From: JBOIBN01 sp050739575
Lineage (GTDB): Bacteria; Pseudomonadota; Gammaproteobacteria; JAKDMP01
NCBI GenBank assembly: GCA_050739575.1
Contig: JBOIBN010000042.1
Location: 1 to 21,387, forward strand
DNA: 21,387 nucleotides
Reading direction: 5' to 3'
Shown here: in pieces, positions 14,877 to 21,387 of the stretch
Layout: the number at the start of each line of letters is the position of its first letter
How positions within the stretch are numbered: position 1 is the stretch's first letter
Position numbers and translations under genes: made by a program
The notes under the pieces: generated by a model
What the model was told of the DNA's origin: nothing
The model's database searches: none
What the model saw: the letters and a program-made list of their open reading frames with translations, nothing else

Positions 14877-15255
14877 GGCGGGTTCCTCCTATCGGAAAAG
14901 GGGAAAAGAGGGATAGCTCAAACTGATTGATCGGGCACTGCAGGCCATTTTTATGATTTTGATAATACTCGCGGCTATTCAACAAATCAATAAATCAGCT
15001 TTCGACCTCAGGCCGGTAGCCGAGGAGCGTGCCGAGCGGTATTCCCCGGCCGGAAGATTAGCCCGGCCATCCGGACCCGTCACCCGGATCGGCTTGACTT
15101 TCTTGCAAGCGTGAAAATGTGGCCGGCTCATGCTGCCACCGGCAATACATGGGCAGTATACTTTCGGAGACGAGTTCACACCTCACCGCCGAGGGGAACT
15201 CTCGGCTCCAGCGGTCGTTCCCCACGCAGCCCGAGTTCTCAGCAGGAGGATCGCC
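14877..15255. other. Intergenic region upstream of the HEPN and cupin genes
   Basis: A 379-base gap that holds the divergent starts of the HEPN cassette and the cupin gene. The left part (14880-14995) is AT-rich and could contain the cassette promoter, but no -35/-10 pair stands out. The right part is GC-rich, with a TATACT at 15157-15162 that could be a -10 for the cupin gene; I find no matching -35. A 66-codon minus-strand frame is discussed under rejected items. Confidence 0.35.
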
Positions 15256-15734
15256 ATGTCGCGTATGTCAACGATTAATCAAACCAGCGACTGCCTCCCG
15301 CTCACCAGCCGGACCAGGAGCGGTTCCGCGCCATCCATTCCGAGGACGTGCAGTGGGCGTCATTCCCAGCCTTCCCGCCGCTGGCTCGTCTGGCGATCCT
15401 GGTCGGCGACCCGACGAAGCCCGGTCCCTACGTGATCCGCGTCAAGCTGCCGGCCGGCGTAAAAATGATGCCGCACAAACATCCGGAAGACCGCATCTAC
15501 ACGGTGCTTTCGGGTGTCTTCTACATCGGCCTTGGGGAAGAGTTCGATGAGAGCAAGCTGACGGCCTACGCCCCGGGCAGCGTGATTATCTTGCCGGGTC
15601 GTCAGCCGCACTTCCATTGGGCGAAGTCGGGCGAATACATCACCCAGGTCACCGCCATTGGCCCGCTCGGCTTGACCTATATCGATCCGGACCACGATCC
15701 GCGGAATCGCGGCCAAGCGCCGGCCGCGACCTAA
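15256..15734 (+). pseudogene. Cupin-domain protein with apparent frameshift
   Basis: The bulk of the gene (frame of 15279-15734) encodes a single cupin barrel: the first metal motif is HKHPEDRIYTVLSG with the following YIG(L)G, and the second is PGRQPHFHW. It ends with TAIGPLGLTYIDPDHDPRN. This frame has no good start; the GTG at 15348 lacks a properly spaced ribosome binding site and would lose the N-terminal strand SEDVQWASFPAFPP. An ATG at 15256 with AGGAGGA 5-6 bases upstream starts MSRMSTINQ in the next frame and joins if one base was lost between about 15282 and 15300. The function of intact relatives is unknown. It could be a sequencing error rather than a true lesion. Confidence 0.7.
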
Positions 15735-15751
15735 AGGACTTCGCGATGATC

Positions 15752-15769
15752 GCCCGCATTTTTGCGGGC
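15752..15769 (+). terminator. Hairpin after the cupin gene
   Basis: A 7-bp stem (GCCCGCA / TGCGGGC) closes a TTTT loop 18 bases after the cupin stop. No T-run follows, so termination strength is uncertain. Confidence 0.4.
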
Positions 15770-15816
15770 CCCTGCAACGCTACGCTTATGCGGGCCTGTA
15801 TATTTCCATTTTCTGC

Positions 15817-15844
15817 TTGACAAATGAACACTGTCCATTATAGT
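15817..15844 (+). promoter_or_regulatory. Strong sigma70 promoter of the tetR relic-lnt unit
   Basis: TTGACA at 15817-15822 is a perfect -35 and TATAGT at 15839-15844 is a five-of-six -10, with a 16-base spacer. It precedes the TetR-like frame and the Lnt-like gene. Spacer and -10 are covered by the palindromic operator listed next. Confidence 0.75.
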
Positions 15845-15857
15845 GAACAGCGTTCAT
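15824..15857. promoter_or_regulatory. Double palindromic operator (TetR type)
   Basis: A 34-base imperfect palindrome: left arm ATGAACACTGTCCATTA, right arm TAGTGAACAGCGTTCAT, with 14 of 17 pairs matching. Within it are two 13-base sub-palindromes of the form TGAACnnnGTyCA (15825-15837 and 15844-15856), 19 bases apart. Its position over the -10 predicts repression by the adjacent TetR-family protein, or by a paralogue now that this gene looks broken. Confidence 0.7.
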
Positions 15858-15859
15858 AA

Positions 15860-16510
15860 AGAGCACCCATCATCAATCATCGGGAACGACGCAAGCAAGA
15901 GCTGCGCCGGGTCATCCTGGATGCCGCGCGGGAGATCGTCGTGCGCGACGGCTACGAGGCCTTTTCGATGCGCAAGCTCGCCCAAAGTATCGGATATTCA
16001 CCGGGCAACCTCTATGTTCATTTCGAAAACAAGGAGGCTCTATTCAGGAATCTGGTAGACGAGTCTTTTGCCCGTTTGCACAAAAACCTCGAGAAGGTGG
16101 GGAACGGGCCGGATCGGACGGATCCCATCAAGCTGCTCAAGAAAGGGATGCGGGCTTACGTAGAATTCGGACTGGACCATCCCAGCGACTATCGCATTGC
16201 TTTCCTGATTGCCGCGCCAAAGACCAAATAACCTTATGCGGTACATCCGACATTTGTGGTGCTACGAGACGTGGTGGCGCGCTGTAAGAAAGAACGGCGC
16301 TTTCGTGGTGGGGACACGGAACTGGTCAGCCAAGCACTATGGGCAGCGATTCACGGCATCATCTCGCTGCTGATTCAGCGTCCCACGTTTCCCTGGGCGC
16401 GGAGAAATACATTGATCAAGCGGGTCATCGACAACGCCGTGGATAATCTGATAATCCCACCAGGGGCGGCAACCAACGAGGCAAATCGTCATGGAAAAGT
16501 CGCAAGTTGA
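15860..16510 (+). pseudogene. TetR-family regulator, interrupted
   Basis: One frame carries a complete TetR-type protein of about 215 codons. Its helix-turn-helix is AFSMRKLAQSIGYSPGNLYVHFENKEALF (codons 36-64), and an all-helical ligand domain follows. Two defects are visible. A TAA stop at 16229-16231 splits it after AAPKTK, yet the same frame continues with PYAVHPTFVVLRDVVARCKK to 16510. The start region (INHRERRKQELRRVILDAA) has ATC ATC where an ATG is expected, with no ATG, GTG or TTG before the recognition helix except a GTG at 15941, which removes helix 1. The 3' end overlaps the Lnt-like gene by 20 bases, a sign of a former operon. It may be a pseudogene or contain sequence errors. 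Confidence 0.75.
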
Positions 16511-18041
16511 TGGATTGACTCATTCAGTGAGTAGGCAGCCGCGCACCGACCTTTGGTCCTGGTTTTGGCTGGCGCTCGGCGCCGCGTTGATGCTGTTTGC
16601 AAATGGGGCCGACACCATCGCTCTCGCGGCATGGCTCGCGCCGGTATTCCTGTTGCGATTCGTGCGTCGGCAACGGGCGCTGGTTGGATTGCCGATTGCT
16701 TTCGTCGTGTTGGCGGCGGTTTTTGCATTCCAGTTTCGAGGCATGGTGCCGATCCCGGGTATTTTCTATTGCCTCTTTCTGATCTTGGTCGGAATTCTGG
16801 GGGTCATGCCGTACCTCTTGGACCGTTTGCTGGCACCGCGGCTCAGCGGACTTGCGTCAACTTTGGTATTCCCGACCACTTGGGTCGCCGTCGAATACCT
16901 CTTTTCGCGCGGACCTTATGGAAGCTGGGGATCCATCGCCTATTCCCAATACGGCAATTTGGCTTTGCTCCAGTTACTTTCGGTGACGGGCCTGTGGGGA
17001 ATCACTTTCCTGATCGGCTGGTTCGCCGCCGTCAGCAATCGGGCCTGGGAAGAAGGATTCGCCTCCATGCGTATCCGCGCGGACGCCCTCTTATGCGCCG
17101 GGGTCATAGCAATGGTATTCCTTCTGGGCGGTGCCCGTCTGGCGTTCGCTCCGCCGTCTGCACCGACGGTGCGGGTGGCGACGCTCGCCAAGATGGAAGT
17201 GACGCCGATACCCAGCGATGCCATGTTTTATCGGATGCTTCGCAACGAATCCACGAGCACCGACAGGGCAGCAATCCTACGCTGGACAACAGCTACCAAC
17301 AACAACCTGCTGTCGCGGGCGGCACGGGAAATGAAGGCAGGCGCGAAAATCGTATTCTGGGGCGAAACTAATGCGCTGGTACTGCAACGGAATGAGGCGG
17401 CATTCATTGCACGCGGCAGTGCGTTGGCGACGAAATATCATGCCTATCTCGGCATGGCTTTAGGTGTGTTGGACATAGGCAAGAAGCCCCCATATGAAAA
17501 CAAGTTCGTGCTAATCGAACCGAATGGGCAGGTGGCATGGACGTATGACAAGGTTCACCCGGTGCCGGGGCCGAACACGACCCTGCAGGTACGCGGCAAC
17601 GGCAAGCTGCGCGAGTCGGACACACCTTACGGCCGGTTGAGTGCAATTATTTGCTTCGACGGGGATTTCCCGCAGTTGCTGGCGCAGGCGGGGACGCTGG
17701 GTGCGGATATCGTGCTCGATCCGTCCAACGATTGGCGGGCGATAGACCCGTGGCATACCCGGATGGCGAGTTTCCGGGGCATCGAGCAAGGCTTCAATCT
17801 GGTTCGCGCGACCAGCGGCGGACTGTCGGCGGCGTTCGATTACCAAGGCCGCCGCCTGGCTGCGGTGGACTACTACCGGACTACGGACCCCACGATGATC
17901 TCAGCGGTGCCGACAAAAGGTGTACGGACGATTTACTCGCGATTAGGCAACTGGTTTGCCTGGCTGAGTATTGCGGCGTTGCTGGCGTTGATTGCAAAAA
18001 GCCTGGGCGTTTTGCCGAACCGGAAATCGCAAACGAATTAA
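16491..18041 (+). CDS. Apolipoprotein N-acyltransferase-like membrane protein
   Basis: A 516-residue protein with about six N-terminal membrane helices (residues 22-220), a nitrilase-type domain (about 226-475) and one C-terminal helix (487-505), the architecture of Lnt. The catalytic triad is present: Glu292 (FWGETN), Lys354 (YDKVHPVPGPN) and Cys388 (ICFDGDFP). The membrane part has the Lnt-like SWGSIAYSQYGN near 145-156. Lnt adds the third acyl chain to lipoproteins in the inner membrane. This copy is divergent in places and sits under a TetR-type operator, so it may be an accessory paralogue rather than the essential Lnt. GAGG lies 9 bases before the ATG, which is inside the tetR frame. 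Confidence 0.82.
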   Translation: MEKSQVDGLTHSVSRQPRTDLWSWFWLALGAALMLFANGADTIALAAWLAPVFLLRFVRRQRALVGLPIAFVVLAAVFAFQFRGMVPIPGIFYCLFLILVGILGVMPYLLDRLLAPRLSGLASTLVFPTTWVAVEYLFSRGPYGSWGSIAYSQYGNLALLQLLSVTGLWGITFLIGWFAAVSNRAWEEGFASMRIRADALLCAGVIAMVFLLGGARLAFAPPSAPTVRVATLAKMEVTPIPSDAMFYRMLRNESTSTDRAAILRWTTATNNNLLSRAAREMKAGAKIVFWGETNALVLQRNEAAFIARGSALATKYHAYLGMALGVLDIGKKPPYENKFVLIEPNGQVAWTYDKVHPVPGPNTTLQVRGNGKLRESDTPYGRLSAIICFDGDFPQLLAQAGTLGADIVLDPSNDWRAIDPWHTRMASFRGIEQGFNLVRATSGGLSAAFDYQGRRLAAVDYYRTTDPTMISAVPTKGVRTIYSRLGNWFAWLSIAALLALIAKSLGVLPNRKSQTN

Positions 18042-18128
18042 ATTTGCTTCTCCCACTGATGGACTGATCAATGGCTGTCTTTAGAGGGGACTAGCTTGTC
18101 ACACCGTGTAATATGGACAGCGAACCCG

Positions 18129-19490
18129 TCACGGTCGTAACTTGCTTCGCCTCCGCCACCAGATCCACAGGAAGTAGATCGGTATGCCGGCGAGGGTGAT
18201 GAGGATGCTCGCGCCGGTGGACCAGGGCTGTTGATAAAGCGAGTTGGCGACTACCACGAAGGTTGCGAGCACGAACAATGCGGGTACCACCGGATAGCCG
18301 AGCGCGCGGTAGGTGCGCGGGAAGTCCGGGCGTTTCCTTCTCAAAATGAACAGACCGATTACCGCCAGCGCGAGAAACGGCCAGATGCCGAGCACGTAGG
18401 CTTCGGCGAGCTGCATGAAGTCACGCAGCAATACGTAAATGACGGCGAGCACCACGATGAAGGCAATCGCGACGTGGGGCGTTTCGTATTTCGAGTGCAC
18501 GCGCCCGACGATGCGAAAGAACAGACCGTCCTCGGCCATCGCGTAGAAGACGCGCGGGCTGGAGAGGATGCTGCCGTTGAGCGTGCCGAATACCGAAAGC
18601 ATCACCAGCGCGCCGACGAGCGACGCGCCGGCGTGTCCGAGCACCACGACGGCGGAATCCGCGGCGACGGATTTGGACGCCGCCAGTTGCGGCAGCGGCA
18701 GCGCGCGCAGGTACGCTGTATTAATCAGCAGATACACGACGATGACCACGATCACGCCGCCGATCAGCGCGAGCGGCAGATTGCGTTGCGGATTGCGCAC
18801 CTCGCCGGAGAGCGTGGTCAGGTTTTCCCAGCCGTCGTAGGCCCAGAGCGCCGCGACCAGGCCGATGCCGATGCCCGACCATTTTGCGACGCCCCAGTGT
18901 TCGGCGTGCAAGGGATTCGCTGCGCCGCCCGGCGCGAGGAAGAAAATTGCCGCGCTTAACCCGACGATCGCAACGACCTTCGCGCCCGTCGAGAGGTTCT
19001 GGATTACGGCGCCGAGCTTTACCGAACGGATGTTCGCCGCGGCGACAATCACGATTAGTACCGCGGCGATCAAATGTTCCGCCGCGCTGGAAAGCGGCAC
19101 GAAGAAGCCGAGGTATTCGGCGAAGATGAGGCTTTGCGCGGCCCAGGAGATCGGCGTGGTCAAGAGCCACATCCAGCCGAACAGAAACGCGAGCGGGCGT
19201 CCGTAGGCTTCGCGCAGATACACGTAGGGGCCGCCCGCGTGCGGATACATGGCGGCGAGTTCGGCGATGGACAGTGCGCCGAACAGCGCCACCAAGCCAC
19301 CCAATATCCACACCAGCGCGATGCCGGTGAGGTTGCCGGCCTCGGCGGCGATCGGCGAGGGCACCCGGAAGATGCCGCTGCCGATGATGACGCCCACCAC
19401 CACCGCCATACCGGTCGTGAGGCCCAGCTTGCGGGGCAGCGTGCGGAGTGCGGGAGGAGAATCGGCTGTCATGAGCGCGCAGCGTAGCAT
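18129..19490 (-). CDS. APC-family amino acid permease
   Basis: A 453-residue inner-membrane transporter with about twelve helices. TM1 carries the APC signature VVVGVIIGSGIFRVPS (the broken helix that binds substrate); TM6 has ALWAYDGWENLTTLSGEVRNPQRNLP, also typical. Together these point to the amino acid/polyamine/organocation family; the DGWEN motif is common in the LAT-like branch, so neutral amino acid exchange or uptake is likely, but the substrate is not fixed. The start is either the ATG at 19490 (AGGGA 9 bases upstream) or that at 19472. It converges with the Lnt-like gene and is divergent from yceI. Confidence 0.88.
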   Translation of the reverse strand: MLRCALMTADSPPALRTLPRKLGLTTGMAVVVGVIIGSGIFRVPSPIAAEAGNLTGIALVWILGGLVALFGALSIAELAAMYPHAGGPYVYLREAYGRPLAFLFGWMWLLTTPISWAAQSLIFAEYLGFFVPLSSAAEHLIAAVLIVIVAAANIRSVKLGAVIQNLSTGAKVVAIVGLSAAIFFLAPGGAANPLHAEHWGVAKWSGIGIGLVAALWAYDGWENLTTLSGEVRNPQRNLPLALIGGVIVVIVVYLLINTAYLRALPLPQLAASKSVAADSAVVVLGHAGASLVGALVMLSVFGTLNGSILSSPRVFYAMAEDGLFFRIVGRVHSKYETPHVAIAFIVVLAVIYVLLRDFMQLAEAYVLGIWPFLALAVIGLFILRRKRPDFPRTYRALGYPVVPALFVLATFVVVANSLYQQPWSTGASILITLAGIPIYFLWIWWRRRSKLRP

Positions 19491-19797
19491 CCTTCGTGAT
19501 CCCTGCCCGCCCGTTCGGGCATCAATGGGAACCCATACAAATCAATATACTTCGGGTCGGGCTTTACCTTTAGCCTGCGTGTAATTTGTAAGGTCAGACA
19601 CGAATGCCACTCGAATGGCCAACAACAGAGCAACTTTTGTACATAGGTTCGTGTCCGAAAAAGCGGAGCCACCTCTGCGAGATTTTCCGCATTATGTCGT
19701 TCCCGTTGACGATACGGCAGGGGTTTCACCGGTGCTTTACCCACCAGCTTGCGTCCTGTATTATGCTCGGATTCACTCCACAAAGAGAAAACCGTTT
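19491..19797. other. Intergenic region between permease and yceI-like genes
   Basis: A 307-base divergent gap. It contains the first copy of an imperfect direct repeat (19571-19604), listed separately, and a TATTAT at 19760-19765 that may be the -10 for the yceI-like gene with a poor -35. The in-frame extension of the yceI frame up to 19615 does not look like protein and has no ribosome binding site. Confidence 0.4.
19571..19604. repeat. Imperfect direct repeat, copy 1
   Basis: The stretch starts TAGCCTGCGTGTAATTTG and ends ACACGAA. A second version lies at 20385-20419. The first 23 bases match at all but three positions; the end (CACGAA) matches again. The upstream GGTCGGGCTTTAC and downstream GTAAGGTCAGAC form an imperfect inverted repeat around it. 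The pair flanks the yceI-like gene. Confidence 0.5.
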
Positions 19798-20313
19798 ATG
19801 CCGCAGACCTTCGCCGTTGACCCGGCCCACACCCGGGTGTCATTCACGTTCAACCATTTCGGCTTTTCCAACCCGCTTGTGCAGCTTGAGCAGATCAAGG
19901 GCACGCTGGTCGTAGATCAGGCCGACTGGAGCAAGTCTTCGGTCAATGTGACCATGCCGCTGGCCGGGTTGCACACCGGCACGGAAAAACTGGACGAGCA
20001 CTTGAAGAGTGCGGATTTCTTCGACGCCATAAAGTTTCCGGACGTCACCTTCAAGAGCGTCAAAGTAACCAAGACCAGTACCGACACGCTGGACATCGCC
20101 GGCAACCTGACCGCGCACGGCGTCACCCAACCGGTGACCTTGCACACGCGCATCAACAAGATCGGCGAGAACAAGATGATTAACTCGCAAACTGCGGGTT
20201 TCGAAGCCGATGCTGTGCTCAAGCGTTCAGATTTTGGCATGAGCAACTACGTGCCGATGATCAGCGACGAGGTGCCTGTGCACCTCACGCTGTCGGCGGA
20301 TCTGGTCAAGTAG
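19798..20313 (+). CDS. YceI-like lipocalin-fold protein, no signal peptide
   Basis: A 171-residue protein that covers the YceI domain from the start: FAVDPAHTRVSFTFNHFGFSNP is the usual first strand pair, followed by HLKSADFFDAIKFPDVTFKS (67-86) and the AHGVTQPVTL strand. YceI proteins form a lipocalin-like barrel that binds polyisoprenoid chains. Most have a Sec signal; this one starts directly at the domain, so it would be cytosolic. The ATG at 19798 is the only sensible start, though its ribosome binding site (AAAGAGA) is weak and rather far. It is single and flanked by two copies of a short repeat. Confidence 0.85.
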   Translation: MPQTFAVDPAHTRVSFTFNHFGFSNPLVQLEQIKGTLVVDQADWSKSSVNVTMPLAGLHTGTEKLDEHLKSADFFDAIKFPDVTFKSVKVTKTSTDTLDIAGNLTAHGVTQPVTLHTRINKIGENKMINSQTAGFEADAVLKRSDFGMSNYVPMISDEVPVHLTLSADLVK

Positions 20314-20384
20314 CCGCAAGCCGTTCGTCATTCCGGCGGGGACTGCCGAAATGATGAGAATACATTACGACCAAACCACGCACT

Positions 20385-20419
20385 TGGCCTGCGTGTCATT
20401 TGCAAGGCCTGCTCACGAA
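20385..20419. repeat. Imperfect direct repeat, copy 2
   Basis: It starts TGGCCTGCGTGTCATTTGC and ends CTCACGAA. It pairs with 19571-19604 on the other side of the yceI-like gene, about 815 bases apart. Confidence 0.5.
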
Positions 20420-20473
20420 GAACTCCCGCTGATGTCCCGACGTCCGTCGATCCTTACGGTGCGGCGATTCGGC

Positions 20474-20494
20474 GCGCGTATAGTACATACGCGC
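20474..20494. promoter_or_regulatory. Palindrome upstream of the SDR gene
   Basis: Perfect 8-bp arms GCGCGTAT and ATACGCGC flank a 5-base AGTAC centre, 23 bases before the SDR start. The size and position suit an operator near the promoter or 5' leader. No regulator gene lies next to it in the window. Confidence 0.45.
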
Positions 20495-20517
20495 CTCATC
20501 TCGGACAGGAGATACCG

Positions 20518-21267
20518 ATGAACGGACGACTCGAAAGACACGTGGCCTTGGTAAGCGGCGCGTCATCCGGAATCGGCGAAGCCACCGCGCTGGCCTTGGC
20601 CGCGCGCGGCGCGCGGGTTGCGGTGGCGGCGCGTCGCCGCGATCGCCTCGAGGCGCTAGCCGCGCGTATCAGCGCAAAAGGCGGTGAAGCACAGGTGGTG
20701 ATCGCCGACTTTGCCGAGGAAGAACAAGCCCGGCGTGCGGTCGCCGAAACCGAGGCTCGCTTTGGCCGCCTCGATATCCTGATCAACAATGCCGGCGTAA
20801 TGTATCTGGAGCCGGTCGACAGCGCCGATCTCGGCCGCTGGCGGCACATGCTTGAACTCAATATGCTCGGGTTAATCGCGGCCACGCAAGCGGCGTTGCC
20901 GGGTATGCGCCGCCGCCGCAGTGGTCACATCGTCAACGTCACCTCGACCGCAGGTCGCCTCGCAGCGGCAAACGCCGCCGGGTATGCTGCGACTAAATTC
21001 GGCGTAGTCAGGTTTTCCGAAGCGCTGCGCAAGGAAGTTTATAAAGACAACATTCGCGTGACGGTGATCGAACCCGGCATTGTCGAGACCGAGCTGCGCG
21101 AACACATTGCCGACCCTACCACGCAGCAAGCTCTCAACGCGTGGGCTAATTCAATGCGTCAATTGCAAAGTGCCGACGTCGCCAACGCGATCATCTTCTG
21201 TGTCGAACAGCCCGACCACGTCAACATCAACGAGATCCTGATGCGGCCGACGGACCAGGAGCGTTGA
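20518..21267 (+). CDS. Short-chain dehydrogenase/reductase (classical SDR)
   Basis: A 249-residue NAD(P)-dependent oxidoreductase with a Rossmann fold. The cofactor loop is G14-ASSGI-G20 and the strand-4 motif NNAG is at 90-93. The catalytic tetrad is N115, S143, Y156 and K160 (YAATK). Arginines at 39-41 after strand 2 favour NADP(H). The PGIVET segment (187-192) is typical of classical SDRs similar to YdfG or clavaldehyde-type enzymes. The substrate is unknown. AGGAG lies about 7 bases before the ATG. It is followed at 21269 by another open frame with its own ribosome binding site, so it is probably the first gene of an operon. Confidence 0.92.
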   Translation: MNGRLERHVALVSGASSGIGEATALALAARGARVAVAARRRDRLEALAARISAKGGEAQVVIADFAEEEQARRAVAETEARFGRLDILINNAGVMYLEPVDSADLGRWRHMLELNMLGLIAATQAALPGMRRRRSGHIVNVTSTAGRLAAANAAGYAATKFGVVRFSEALRKEVYKDNIRVTVIEPGIVETELREHIADPTTQQALNAWANSMRQLQSADVANAIIFCVEQPDHVNINEILMRPTDQER

Positions 21268-21268
21268 T

Positions 21269-21387
21269 ATGACTTCCATTGTCAAGTGGGCACAAGCTAT
21301 TTCATGGCGGTCTTCCTGTAGAGAGGGTCTGGCAGTGGCCCGGCCAATAACGCCGACGGTGGATCATGCTGATATCCGCGGGTTGGT
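21269..21387 (+). CDS. Truncated start of a gene running off the right edge
   Basis: An ATG 1 base after the SDR stop opens a frame with no stop up to the window end (39 codons). It begins MTSIVKWAQAISWR and has AGGAG 7 bases upstream, inside the SDR gene. The peptide is too short to identify; no signal peptide is evident. The spacing suggests translational coupling with the SDR gene. Confidence 0.55.
   Translation, partial: MTSIVKWAQAISWRSSCREGLAVARPITPTVDHADIRGL

Noticed and set aside
14979..15179. A 66-codon minus-strand frame with several cysteines (CPC ... HACKK), possibly a small zinc-binding protein
   Set aside because: No ribosome binding site for either internal start, no recognised family, and its C-terminal half is low-complexity; not enough support to call it.
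16229..16231. Possible recoding (stop read-through) in the tetR frame
   Set aside because: The codon is TAA, not the TGA or TAG used for selenocysteine or pyrrolysine; the start codon is also missing, so decay or sequence error is simpler.
19615..19797. A 61-residue N-terminal extension of the YceI-like protein
   Set aside because: No signal peptide, no ribosome binding site, and it is not seen in the family; the domain starts exactly at the ATG at 19798.
1..21387. CRISPR arrays, tRNA or rRNA genes, integrases or complete insertion sequences
   Set aside because: I looked for regularly spaced repeats, cloverleaf-like stretches and transposase or integrase motifs and found none; the accessory region has no visible mobility gene.

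Overview
The window looks like a GC-rich proteobacterial chromosome, most likely gamma or a close relative. The cbpA-cbpM pair, an OxyR with the enteric cysteine spacing, nadC, gor and REP-like intergenic palindromes all fit this. Taxon is an inference from gene content and base composition; no rRNA or tRNA gene is visible.

Layout. Bases 1-3655 hold housekeeping and stress genes: a truncated membrane or secreted protein at the left edge, a CBS-pair protein, a ZIP-like transporter, the co-chaperone pair cbpA-cbpM, a DUF1328 membrane peptide and a BON-domain lipoprotein. Bases 3692-6530 form a peroxide-defence block. oxyR is divergent from ahpC-ahpD, a correctly spaced OxyR box abuts the ahpC -35, and AhpC has the C-terminal CPC motif expected of an AhpD-reduced peroxiredoxin. 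The block is bracketed by two paralogous BON lipoproteins, each followed by a hairpin of the same sequence family. Then come a lipoprotein of unknown function, nadC and a divergent gor-like reductase gene that runs into a cytochrome P450 gene 7 bases later.

Bases 11254-16510 are an accessory, partly decayed region. Two fragments similar to the 3' end of the P450 gene lie at 12376-12474 and 13014-13124 with a small lipoprotein gene between them. Beyond these is a lower-GC two-gene cassette on the minus strand: a HEPN-family protein with an intact R-x4-H motif, followed by a DUF4062/TIR-like protein. This is the best candidate for an uncharacterised conflict or defence module. A cupin gene with an apparent 1-base frameshift and a TetR regulator gene with an internal in-frame stop and no normal start follow. 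The TetR relic still has a strong promoter covered by a double operator, and it overlaps an intact Lnt-like apolipoprotein N-acyltransferase gene.

Bases 18129-21387 return to ordinary genes: an APC-family permease, a YceI-like protein without a signal peptide flanked by an imperfect direct repeat, a short-chain dehydrogenase behind a palindrome, and the first 39 codons of a gene running off the right edge.
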